19,799 nucleotides of DNA from Candidatus Ulvibacter alkanivorans. GTDB taxonomy: Bacteria > Bacteroidota > Bacteroidia > Flavobacteriales > Flavobacteriaceae. Position numbers and translations under genes: made by a program. Under the pieces are notes generated by a model, which saw nothing but the letters and a program-made list of their open reading frames with translations, ran no database searches and was not told the origin of the DNA. The stretch is taken from the NCBI RefSeq assembly GCF_003333325.1, contig NZ_QOLC01000019.1, positions 1 through 19,799 on the forward strand, read 5' to 3'. Shown here in pieces: positions 1-6,233 of this stretch (position 1 is its first letter; each line of letters opens with the position of its first letter).

Positions 1-60
1 TGATGACAAAAGTCATATTTTTTGAAAACCGATTATTTTAAATTCGTAGCGTAAAATTAA

Positions 61-103
61 AGTTTATGATAAATCAAAAAATAATAACATAAACTAATTT
101 TTT
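61..103 (+). terminator. Possible terminator of an upstream gene
   Basis: A perfect 8-bp inverted repeat (AGTTTATG at 61-68, CATAAACT at 88-95) with a 19-nt loop is followed by AA and six T at 98-103. The stem has only three G/C pairs and lies in very AT-rich DNA, so it may be chance. The rest of 1-148 holds no gene that I can support. Confidence 0.3.
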
Positions 104-148
104 AACATTTTTTTTAAATTTTTGATATAAAATCATTAATTTTATTAC

Positions 149-571
149 GTGAAATCTTTTTTTACTAAAATATTGGCCTTCTTTTTAGCAGCTACTATAT
201 TTTTTAGCACAGCTTCATTTACAGTAGATATGCACTTTTGCTGCAATAAATTGGTTGATATGGCACTCTTTGGAAAAGCCAAAGTATGTGCAGACAAGGC
301 TCAAAAAAAAGATTTAAACACAAAACAGTGTACTTCTCTTCAAGAAAAAGATTGCTGCAGCAACCAAACTTTGATTAAAACAGGTGATGACACCATAAAA
401 AAGGCTCAGACCCAACTTGAGTATGAAGATATACTCTTTCTTAACACCTTTTTTTACACTTACCTCAATCTATTTGAAGGGCTTGAAAAAAACATCATTC
501 CTTTTAAACAATATAGGCCGCCCTTGTTGTCTAAGGATATACAGGTTCTTCACGAGACATATTTAATTTGA
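149..571 (+). CDS. HYC_CC_PP-type secreted Cys-rich protein
   Basis: A 140-residue exported protein starting at GTG. Residues 1-22 form a hydrophobic signal peptide. The mature part carries the pattern that names the Bacteroidota HYC_CC_PP family: HFCC at 29-32 (F in place of Y), a CC pair at 69-70 and a PP pair at 124-125, with extra cysteines at 47 and 61. These cysteines could bind a soft metal such as copper or form disulfides; the molecular role of the family is not established to my knowledge. Such proteins are often near metal-transport genes, which fits the HMA, Met-rich and CxxC-regulator genes downstream. The GTG start is chosen because the signal peptide begins there and no in-frame ATG precedes the hydrophobic core. 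Family assignment is firm, function is open. Confidence 0.8.
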   Translation: MKSFFTKILAFFLAATIFFSTASFTVDMHFCCNKLVDMALFGKAKVCADKAQKKDLNTKQCTSLQEKDCCSNQTLIKTGDDTIKKAQTQLEYEDILFLNTFFYTYLNLFEGLEKNIIPFKQYRPPLLSKDIQVLHETYLI

Positions 572-581
572 TTTTCTTACT

Positions 582-606
582 TGCAGATTGATCATATCAA
601 TCTGTA
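582..606. promoter_or_regulatory. Perfect inverted repeat between the HYC_CC_PP and regulator genes
   Basis: CAGATTGAT (584-592) pairs exactly with ATCAATCTG (596-604) around a 3-nt loop, and a G-T and a T-A pair extend the stem to 582-606. It begins 11 bp after the HYC_CC_PP stop codon. There is no T-tract behind it, so it could be a processed or bidirectional terminator, or an operator for the regulator that follows. Confidence 0.5.
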
Positions 607-689
607 TCCTCTATTATAGTCAAAGAACAACTTCTGGCTAAACATTGTTGTATCCATTACCCAACAACACAATTTATCAAATTAACCCA

Positions 690-734
690 GTAAGGTTAAA
701 ACCTTACAAACTATTGAGCCGAATACTCAATAGT
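690..734. promoter_or_regulatory. Two adjacent inverted repeats in the leader of the AraC-type regulator
   Basis: GTAAGGTT/AACCTTAC forms a near-continuous palindrome at 690-707 (2-nt centre). Two bases later a second perfect repeat, ACTATTGAG (710-718) and CTCAATAGT (726-734), forms a 9-bp stem with a 7-nt loop. Together they end 15 bp before the chosen ATG at 750. The short-centred palindrome suits a dimeric DNA-binding protein; the second suits an RNA hairpin or operator. The arms are exact; the regulatory role is inference. Confidence 0.45.
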
Positions 735-749
735 AACACCAATACTATA

Positions 750-1331
750 ATGAGCTCACCAAAAGAATTCTGGATTAAGAATATGGTTTGTAGCAGATGC
801 CTTAAAGTTATAAAACAAGAACTACAAGAATTAGATATTACTGTACTCTCATTAGAGCTAGGAAGGTTATTGGTAGAAGCACCTAACCTAAATGAGGCTG
901 CTATAACGGACAACGTAACAAGGGTGCTTCACACAAATAGTTTCAAAATTGTAGAAAATGAAGAAGAGATGCTGGTTGAAAGAATCAAAATTCTACTAAT
1001 CGAGCAACTTGTTGAACTACCATTGGATATGAAAGTGAAGACCTCAGAACTCTTGGCCTCAGCATTGCATCGTGACTATAAGACACTGAGCAAACTATTT
1101 TCAACCATTGAAAAATCAACCATTGAAAAGTATTTCATCAAATTGAAGATAGAGAAGGTTAAAGAACTTATCCAACTTAAACAACATTCCTTCTCTGACA
1201 TAGGTTACCTATTGGACTACAGCAGCGTAAATCATTTATCCAGACAGTTTAAGGAAGTGGTGGGAATGAGTATGACAGATTACAAGAACACAGGAAATTG
1301 GAAACGGAATTTCTATGATGAAATTATATAG
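750..1331 (+). CDS. AraC-family regulator with CxxC (HMA-like) N-terminus
   Basis: A 193-residue regulator. Residues 8-20 contain the metal-binding-like motif NMVCSRC (Cys14 and Cys17), followed by a roughly 65-residue segment that resembles a degenerate heavy-metal-associated fold. Residues about 100-182 form an AraC-type helix-turn-helix: the stretch from FSDIGYLLDYSSV (148-160) through NHLSRQFKEVVG is the conserved second recognition helix and following turn. Proteins of this build recur in Bacteroidota, often beside heavy-metal genes. I infer a soft-metal-responsive activator for the neighbouring genes. The frame is open back to a TTG at 645, but that part covers two inverted repeats and has no family similarity, so the ATG at 750 is preferred. 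Domain call is strong; the inducer is not known. Confidence 0.8.
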   Translation: MSSPKEFWIKNMVCSRCLKVIKQELQELDITVLSLELGRLLVEAPNLNEAAITDNVTRVLHTNSFKIVENEEEMLVERIKILLIEQLVELPLDMKVKTSELLASALHRDYKTLSKLFSTIEKSTIEKYFIKLKIEKVKELIQLKQHSFSDIGYLLDYSSVNHLSRQFKEVVGMSMTDYKNTGNWKRNFYDEII

Positions 1332-1347
1332 ATATCAACGAAAGTTA

Positions 1348-1365
1348 TGCAGATAAAGGTCTGCA
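1348..1365 (+). terminator. Short hairpin after the regulator gene
   Basis: TGCAGA (1348-1353) and TCTGCA (1360-1365) form a 6-bp stem with a 6-nt loop 17 bp after the regulator stop codon. A four-T run appears only about 12 bases further on, so this is at best a weak terminator or processing site. Confidence 0.25.
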
Positions 1366-1402
1366 ACAGTCATTAATTTTAACAAATTAAATCAAACCAA
1401 AA

Positions 1403-2005
1403 ATGAAAAAATTTGTCATCGCATTACTGCTCATCCCTTATCTGGGAATAGCTCAAACTTTAGAAAATTTAGACTACATCTCGCCTTTTAACGATGGCGT
1501 TGCCGCCATTAAAAAAGGGAACGAATGGGGTTTTATTGACCAAGAAGGAAAATTAATCGTTGATTTTCGAAATGATTTGGTAGTAACCAAAACAAACAAC
1601 GCCAATTACCCAATCTTTGAAGACGATAGATGCTTGATTGCCCATCATAAGGATGGGGTGCTCTATTATGGATATATAAATAAAGAAGGGGGAACTGTTA
1701 TTGCACCTCAATTTCTTAACGCCACCAATTTTAATAACAAAAAGGCAATAGCACTAAAGGTACACAAAGAGACCATTGGCTATAATGATATTTTCAAAAA
1801 GGACGTGGTAAGCTATCATTACTTTGAAGTGGTTATAGATAAAACCGGAACGACGATGGACCACTTAACACAACTGGCCTTACACGTTTCGCCACAGAAC
1901 ATAAAAAATAGTAGTTCCCCAACCATAACATCAAAATTTATTTCGGCCAATTTGGTCGCCATAAAAGGAAACAACTCTAAATGGCAAATCAAAAAAATCG
2001 AATAG
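1403..2005 (+). CDS. Secreted WG-repeat protein
   Basis: A 200-residue protein with a signal peptide at 1-18 (hydrophobic run ending in GIAQ). The mature part carries WG-type beta-hairpin repeats: one at about 32-54 (GVAAIKKGNEWGFIDQEGK) and a second at about 74-104, where GYINKEGGTVIAPQF keeps the repeat shape with YG in place of WG. The rest (about 113-200) looks like diverged repeat or a separate beta-rich tail. WG repeats are frequent in secreted or surface proteins of Bacteroidota, but their ligands are mostly unknown. It sits between the regulator and a strong hairpin terminator, so it may share control with the regulator. No specific function can be given. Confidence 0.75.
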   Translation: MKKFVIALLLIPYLGIAQTLENLDYISPFNDGVAAIKKGNEWGFIDQEGKLIVDFRNDLVVTKTNNANYPIFEDDRCLIAHHKDGVLYYGYINKEGGTVIAPQFLNATNFNNKKAIALKVHKETIGYNDIFKKDVVSYHYFEVVIDKTGTTMDHLTQLALHVSPQNIKNSSSPTITSKFISANLVAIKGNNSKWQIKKIE

Positions 2006-2058
2006 TAAATATTATACTATAACAAAAACTTAAAAATTCAGCCCGATTAATAGCTGAT

Positions 2059-2103
2059 AACCCATTCCCTCTCTATAACCCAATTAGCTATTGGGAATGG
2101 GTT
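2059..2103 (+). terminator. Strong hairpin terminator after the WG-repeat gene
   Basis: AACCCATTCCC (2059-2069) is exactly complementary to GGGAATGGGTT (2093-2103), giving an 11-bp stem with a 23-nt loop. Only three T follow before an A-run. An alternative shorter stem, CCCAAT (2079-2084) with ATTGGG (2090-2095), uses the same GGG, so the two structures exclude each other. The position between two gene groups supports a terminator. Confidence 0.55.
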
Positions 2104-2117
2104 TAAAAATAAATTTA
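2091..2117 (+). promoter_or_regulatory. Candidate Bacteroidota promoter for the metal-protein genes
   Basis: TTG at 2091-2093 and TAAATTTA at 2110-2117 resemble the Bacteroidota -33 (TTTG/TTG) and -7 (TAnnTTTG) elements, with a 16-bp spacing that is slightly short. Transcription would begin near 2121-2126, about 15-20 bases before the ATG at 2141. The TTG lies in the right arm of the terminator hairpin. Tentative. Confidence 0.25.
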
Positions 2118-2140
2118 TGTCTAATTAAATAACAAAGAAA

Positions 2141-2602
2141 ATGAGAACACTATTTATTGGTTTACTGGCAATTGGCCTTTTCAGCTTAACCAGCTGCAAA
2201 CAAGAAACAGACACGCAAGCACTACTGGAAAATCCTGAGACGCGCACAGAGGTTTTTAATAGCATTGTTGAGAACGATGCATATATGACCGAGTTTATGG
2301 AAAGTATGCACGGAAATCCAGCAACAATGAAAATGATGCAAGGCAACAAAAAAATGATGGGGTCTATGATGAATGGACAGGGTATGCAAATGATGATGAA
2401 GGATAGCACAATAATGCATTCAATGATGAACAGAATGATGGGCGATGGAAAAATGATGGGAGATATGATGAAAATGATGCACGAAAAAGGAATGATGAGT
2501 GAAGACTGTATGGAATCCTGTTCTATGATGATGAAAGATAAGGGGATGGATATGATGTATATGAACAATGAAACAGAAAACAATCATTCTGAACATCACT
2601 AA
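2141..2602 (+). CDS. Methionine-rich lipoprotein, probable copper binding
   Basis: A 153-residue lipoprotein with signal peptide and lipobox LTSC at 16-19, so Cys19 would be lipidated. From residue about 48 to 136 methionines come in dense MM, MxxM and MxM clusters (36 Met in the whole protein), with two cysteines (CMESC near 124-128) and a His-rich end (HSEHH). Such clusters bind Cu(I), and sometimes Ag(I), in periplasmic proteins such as CopC- and PcoE-like or Met-motif domains. I infer a periplasmic or outer-membrane copper buffer. The repeated ATGATG at DNA level reflects the Met clusters. It opens the run of small metal genes behind a hairpin terminator. Lipoprotein status is clear, copper binding likely, no exact family named. 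Confidence 0.75.
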   Translation: MRTLFIGLLAIGLFSLTSCKQETDTQALLENPETRTEVFNSIVENDAYMTEFMESMHGNPATMKMMQGNKKMMGSMMNGQGMQMMMKDSTIMHSMMNRMMGDGKMMGDMMKMMHEKGMMSEDCMESCSMMMKDKGMDMMYMNNETENNHSEHH

Positions 2603-2627
2603 TTTCTAACCCATAAAGCAAAGCACA

Positions 2628-2885
2628 ATGAAAAACAGTCACTGGATATGGATGGTCATCGGATGTGGACTACCGTTGCTATTTATTTTTTTAGCACCAT
2701 CGTTTGGTATAGGAAGCAGTTCTTCTCTGTTCATTTTCATCCTCGTTATGTTCGGTATCCATTTATTTATGCCCCACGGTTCACATCGGCACGGAAGACC
2801 CAATGATCGTAAGCATCGGGATGGCAATAACAATCAATCTGAACAGAACACAAAAGAAGAACACAAAAGACATCAAGATCACTAA
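2628..2885 (+). CDS. Small two-TM protein with His-rich tail (DUF2933-like)
   Basis: An 85-residue protein with two hydrophobic segments, about 6-24 and 33-48, joined by a short Gly/Ser turn, followed by a polar tail with many histidines (positions 46, 50, 53, 55, 63, 79, 82, 85). The layout of HW at the start, CGLPLL in the first helix and a GIHLFM end to the second helix resembles DUF2933, a small membrane family found in heavy-metal and copper gene clusters. The His tail may bind a divalent metal or copper at the membrane. It lies 25 bp after the Met-rich lipoprotein and 13 bp before a copper-chaperone-type gene, so a shared metal role is reasonable. Family match is from memory and moderate. 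Confidence 0.65.
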   Translation: MKNSHWIWMVIGCGLPLLFIFLAPSFGIGSSSSLFIFILVMFGIHLFMPHGSHRHGRPNDRKHRDGNNNQSEQNTKEEHKRHQDH

Positions 2886-2898
2886 TAAATAAAACACA

Positions 2899-3114
2899 AT
2901 GAAGCAAAAATTTCAAATAAACGGAATCAGTTGTGGTGGATGTGTAGCAAGGGTCAAGAAGACTTTGGAAGAACATCCCAATATCGAAAAGGCAGAAATT
3001 TTTCTGGCGCCAAAAGGCGCAACGTTTATCACGATGACAGAAAAACTTTCAATTACTGAACTACAAAAGCAACTCAGCAAACTTAACGGATACACAATTA
3101 CAGAAATAAATTAA
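2899..3114 (+). CDS. Heavy-metal-associated (HMA) domain protein, copper chaperone type
   Basis: A 71-residue single-domain protein of the CopZ/Atx1 kind. The metal site is GISCGGCVARVK with Cys12 and Cys15, followed by the amphipathic helix and the central VxxAEI strand typical of the ferredoxin-like HMA fold; the length is normal for a free-standing chaperone. Such proteins carry Cu(I), sometimes Hg(II) or Zn(II), to P-type ATPases or regulators in the cytoplasm. The usual partner ATPase is absent from this window, so the acceptor must lie elsewhere, or the domain serves the CxxC regulator at 750-1331. Neighbours on both sides are within 21 bp. Confidence 0.88.
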   Translation: MKQKFQINGISCGGCVARVKKTLEEHPNIEKAEIFLAPKGATFITMTEKLSITELQKQLSKLNGYTITEIN

Positions 3115-3135
3115 TAACAACTAAAACCAAAAATT

Positions 3136-3354
3136 ATGCATTTATACGACGGACATTTTGGAGGTATGCACCTAATATGGTGGATTATATGGATAATATT
3201 TATTGCTTGGATATTCTTTATCCCAACAGATATTCCCTATCAAAAAACTAAGAAGGACAGCCCGCTCGATATTCTCAAAAACCGCTTTGCAAAAGGCGAA
3301 ATATCCAAGGAAGAATTCGAAGAATCTAAAAAGATTATAAACTCGGACAACTAA
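3136..3354 (+). CDS. Small membrane protein with SHOCT domain
   Basis: A 72-residue protein. Residues about 11-30 form one Trp- and Ile-rich transmembrane helix, after a short His-containing N-terminus. Residues 44-68 form a SHOCT domain (short C-terminal domain): LDILKNRFAKGEISKEEFEE has the typical L-RxAKGEIxxEEF core. SHOCT proteins are frequent in metal-resistance clusters of Bacteroidota and Proteobacteria; the domain probably mediates oligomerisation, with no known enzyme activity. The ATG follows AAAAATT, the A-rich start context used by several genes here. Confidence 0.85.
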   Translation: MHLYDGHFGGMHLIWWIIWIIFIAWIFFIPTDIPYQKTKKDSPLDILKNRFAKGEISKEEFEESKKIINSDN

Positions 3355-3370
3355 ATTAAAACTAAAAATT

Positions 3371-3646
3371 ATGTATCGATTAAACGTAAAGAAATTAGGA
3401 TTCGCATTCGGGCTTACCGGAGCGTTAATTTACTTGGGCTGTATGATTGTAATGGCAACAGCAGGCCGAGAAGCCACTATAGATTTTTTCAACAGCCTAT
3501 TGCACGGTTTAGACACCACGAGCATTATTAGGATGGATGTACCCTTATGGGAAGCAGGATTAGGAATAGTACAAACATTTATTTTGGGATGGTTAATTGG
3601 TGCTTGTATCGCAGCTTTTTATAACGCTCAAATTAAAAAACAGTAA
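3371..3646 (+). CDS. DUF5676 family membrane protein
   Basis: A 91-residue protein with two transmembrane helices (about 10-30 and 65-87). The start LNVKKLGFAFGLTGALIYLG, the middle FFNSLLHGLD at about 39-48, and the end ILGWLIGACIAAFYN match the DUF5676 pattern as I know it. The family occurs in heavy-metal and copper clusters, beside SHOCT and HMA proteins, and has no assigned function. The gene is 16 bp after the SHOCT gene and 5 bp before the next, so the three are probably translated from one message. Confidence 0.85.
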   Translation: MYRLNVKKLGFAFGLTGALIYLGCMIVMATAGREATIDFFNSLLHGLDTTSIIRMDVPLWEAGLGIVQTFILGWLIGACIAAFYNAQIKKQ

Positions 3647-3651
3647 GGTTT

Positions 3652-4353
3652 ATGCAATACGTCTGGTTCATATGGTCACTTATAATTCTTGTGCTTTGGG
3701 CAATCATCTATCTGTTGAGAAAAGAATCAAGAAAAGAGATGCTCAAAATGAGCCTTATAACAATGCCTTTTGGTTTAACTGAACCTTTGTTTGTTCCAGA
3801 ATATTGGTTTCCACCTTCGCTGTTCAATTTGGCTATAAAAACAGGTTTTGATATAGAGAGCCTTATCTTTTCTTTTGCCATTGGCGGGATTGGCACGGTA
3901 CTCTACAACCTTATTTTTAAACGAAGCCTCGTTAAAATTCCGGATAGCGAGCGTGGTCACCAACGACATAAGCTACATATTTATATACTATTTGTGCCTG
4001 CGCTGGTCTTTTTTATACTCGCCCTATTTACATCGCTCAACCACATTTATTGTGGGATTATCGCTTTGTTCATAGGTGGTTTGGCAACACTCTATTGCCG
4101 TCCAGATTTAAATAAGAAGATTTGGGTCGGAGGAATCTTGTTTACAGTACTGTACTTCATTTATTTCGGAAGTATCCTTCCGTTCTATCCTCAATATGTG
4201 GAGCTGTACTGGAATCTTGACAACCTGACCCATATTCTTTTCTTGGGTGTACCCATAGAAGAACTACTGTTCGCCTTCACCTTTGGTATGTACTGGTCTG
4301 GATTATATGAACACTTGTATTGGAGAAAACTTAAAAACCGAAAGGAATTTTAA
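3652..4353 (+). CDS. Seven-TM protein related to lycopene cyclase (CrtYcd-type) domains
   Basis: A 233-residue integral membrane protein with about seven hydrophobic segments. It consists of two similar halves: residues 68-90 (IESLIFSFAIGGIGTVLYN) line up with 202-224 (IEELLFAFTFGMYWSGLYEH), each preceded by an aromatic, Pro-rich loop (FVPEYWFPP at 47-55; LPFYPQYVELYW at 176-187). The second half keeps the PIEE motif (201-204) of heterodimeric-type lycopene cyclases; in the first half Pro is replaced by Asp and the second Glu by Ser. No phytoene synthase or desaturase is nearby, so carotenoid cyclisation is doubtful, and the gene sits in the metal group. A metal or quinone role, or another isoprenoid substrate, is possible. 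Fold relation is moderately sure, activity unknown. Confidence 0.65.
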   Translation: MQYVWFIWSLIILVLWAIIYLLRKESRKEMLKMSLITMPFGLTEPLFVPEYWFPPSLFNLAIKTGFDIESLIFSFAIGGIGTVLYNLIFKRSLVKIPDSERGHQRHKLHIYILFVPALVFFILALFTSLNHIYCGIIALFIGGLATLYCRPDLNKKIWVGGILFTVLYFIYFGSILPFYPQYVELYWNLDNLTHILFLGVPIEELLFAFTFGMYWSGLYEHLYWRKLKNRKEF

Positions 4354-4373
4354 CCAACTAAAACATTCAAATT

Positions 4374-4835
4374 ATGAAAATACTATTGGCAGTAGACGGT
4401 TCAGACTTTAGCAAAGCTGCTGTAGATGAAATCAATAAAATGATATTACCATCATATGCTGAAATCTGCATCATAACTGTATATGAGTTTCCCACTATGA
4501 TTGGCCCAGAATTAATGGCCACAGGTGGAAGCTTGAACAACTACTACGAAGATTTCATAAGTGGCGCTAAAACAATAGGTAATAAAATTGTTTCGGAAGC
4601 CAGCGATGTTCTAAAGAGCAAAAACAAAGCTCTTAACATAACTACTATCGTTGTGAGCGGACTACCCAAAAGTGCCATCCTCGAAAAAGCCGAGGATTGG
4701 AAAGCAGATTTAATTGTAGTGGGCTCTCAAGGTCAAGGTGCGTTGTCGCGCTTACTTTTAGGCTCTGTTTCCCAATATTTAGCCACCCACGCCAAGTGCT
4801 CGGTACTTATTGCAAGAGATAAAGATAAAGGGTGA
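4374..4835 (+). CDS. Universal stress protein, single UspA domain
   Basis: A 153-residue UspA-fold protein. It begins with the beta-1 strand and nucleotide-contact motif ILLAVDGSDFS (3-13) and ends with the ATP-binding signature Gly117-x2-Gly120-x9-Gly130-Ser131 followed by a Cys-containing last strand (CSVLIAR). Intact glycines place it in the ATP-binding class. Such proteins accumulate under energy limitation, oxidative or metal stress, and act by binding ATP or partner proteins. It is the first gene of the metabolic part and lies 20 bp behind the metal genes and 22 bp before the NADH dehydrogenase. A second, two-domain USP lies at 13387-14223. Confidence 0.92.
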   Translation: MKILLAVDGSDFSKAAVDEINKMILPSYAEICIITVYEFPTMIGPELMATGGSLNNYYEDFISGAKTIGNKIVSEASDVLKSKNKALNITTIVVSGLPKSAILEKAEDWKADLIVVGSQGQGALSRLLLGSVSQYLATHAKCSVLIARDKDKG

Positions 4836-4857
4836 ATGAAATATGAACAACTAACAA

Positions 4858-6213
4858 ATGAAAGATAGCCACACACATAAGAAAATAATGTCATCTGCCT
4901 GCAAGGTAACGGATAATATCTGCCTTCCAGATTCTGACCTACCTCGCGTAGTTATCATTGGTGGTGGTTTTGCTGGTCTGGCATTGGTAGAAAAATTGAA
5001 ACATAAAGAAGTACAAGTTGTATTGTTCGATAAAAACAACTTCCATCAATTTCAACCTTTATTCTATCAAGTGGCAACGAGTGCTTTGGAGCCAGACAGC
5101 ATTGTGTTTCCATTTAGAAAACAATTTAAGGGATATAAAAATGTAGTGTTCCGCTTGGCGGAAGTCGAGGAAATTCAACCCTCATCAAATACATTAACAA
5201 CTACCAAAGGAAAAGTCCACTACGACTATCTGGTACTTGCAACTGGTACGACCACAAATTTTTTCGGAATGGATTCCATAGCCCAAAACAGCTTAGGGAT
5301 GAAGGATATTCGTGATTCCCTCAACATTCGCCATATGATGCTGCAAAACTTAGAACAAGCAGCCATTACCTGCGATGATGATGAACGTGATTCCCTAACA
5401 AATTTCGTTATTGTTGGAGGTGGTCCCGCTGGCGTAGAAATGGCAGGAGCTTTGGCTGAATTTTGCAAATACATTCTACCGAAGGATTATCCAGAATACC
5501 CTGCTTCCATAATGAACATTTATTTGATAGAAGCTATTGACGAGTTGTTAAGCACAATGTCAGACAAAGCATCATCAAAAACTTTAAAGTATCTGAAAGA
5601 CTTAAATGTAAAAGTACTATTCAACGAGTCGGTAAGTGATTATGACGGTTCAGAGGTTACTACGAATAGCGGAAAGAAAATTTTAGCAAGAAACCTCATC
5701 TGGACGGCAGGTGTAAAAGGACAATTCCCCAAAGGTATAGATGAAAAACACGTGGTTAGGGGTAACCGCTTAAAAACTGACTCGTTTTTAATGGTAGAAG
5801 GCTACAAAAATATTTTTGCCGTAGGCGATATAGCGGCAATGATTACTACAGACACACCCAAAGGGCATCCACAAGTAGCCCAAACAGCAATCCAGCAAGG
5901 CAAATATTTAGGTAATGTATTATTGAAAATTATTAAGGATGAAGGCGTAAAACCTTTTGAATACAAAGACAAAGGTTCATTGGCCACAGTAGGAAAACGA
6001 AAGGCTGTTGCCGATTTAGGCAAATTCAAATTTGCTGGTTATTTCGCTTGGTTGCTATGGTCAATTGTACACTTGTTATCTATAAGTGGATTTAGAAATA
6101 GATTGATGGTTGGTTTTAATTGGGCGGTTAGCTATTTCACTTATGAAAAAAGCAACCGCTTAATTATTCGAAATTTCAAACATAAATCATTAGTCGACAA
6201 TACAGAAGAATAA
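4858..6213 (+). CDS. ndh: Type II NADH dehydrogenase (NDH-2)
   Basis: A 451-residue FAD enzyme that moves electrons from NADH to quinone without pumping protons. FAD-binding motif IIGGGFAG is at 33-40, the NADH-binding motif IVGGGPAG at 185-192, and the second FAD contact IFAVGDIA at 319-326. The quinone-site motif AQTAIQQG at 341-348 is typical of NDH-2. The C-terminal part (about 393-440), with a Trp- and Leu-rich segment, would attach the enzyme to the inner face of the membrane. About 25 residues precede the usual start, including His and two Cys; initiation at the ATG at 4888 is possible. In context it would reoxidise NADH made by the glycolytic enzymes that follow when proton-pumping complex I is not wanted. 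Confidence 0.9.
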   Translation: MKDSHTHKKIMSSACKVTDNICLPDSDLPRVVIIGGGFAGLALVEKLKHKEVQVVLFDKNNFHQFQPLFYQVATSALEPDSIVFPFRKQFKGYKNVVFRLAEVEEIQPSSNTLTTTKGKVHYDYLVLATGTTTNFFGMDSIAQNSLGMKDIRDSLNIRHMMLQNLEQAAITCDDDERDSLTNFVIVGGGPAGVEMAGALAEFCKYILPKDYPEYPASIMNIYLIEAIDELLSTMSDKASSKTLKYLKDLNVKVLFNESVSDYDGSEVTTNSGKKILARNLIWTAGVKGQFPKGIDEKHVVRGNRLKTDSFLMVEGYKNIFAVGDIAAMITTDTPKGHPQVAQTAIQQGKYLGNVLLKIIKDEGVKPFEYKDKGSLATVGKRKAVADLGKFKFAGYFAWLLWSIVHLLSISGFRNRLMVGFNWAVSYFTYEKSNRLIIRNFKHKSLVDNTEE

Positions 6214-6233
6214 CTAATTAAAACAAAATTTAT

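Noticed and set aside
1..24. ATGAC/GTCAT hairpin followed by six T at the window start
   Set aside because: The stem is only 5 bp and the upstream gene is outside the window, so it cannot be evaluated.
645..749. In-frame extension of the AraC-type regulator starting at TTG 645
   Set aside because: It covers two perfect inverted repeats, has no family similarity, and the normal CxxC-containing N-terminus begins just after the ATG at 750.
2300..2580. ATGATG runs as a microsatellite or phase-variable repeat
   Set aside because: The codons are interrupted and give Met clusters in a single intact frame; no tract is long or regular enough to suggest slippage.
2125..2583. Long reverse-strand open frame opposite the Met-rich lipoprotein
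   Set aside because: It arises from the ATG repeats read as CAT/ATC on the other strand, giving an Ile/Phe/Ser-rich sequence with no recognisable fold, while the forward gene has a lipobox.
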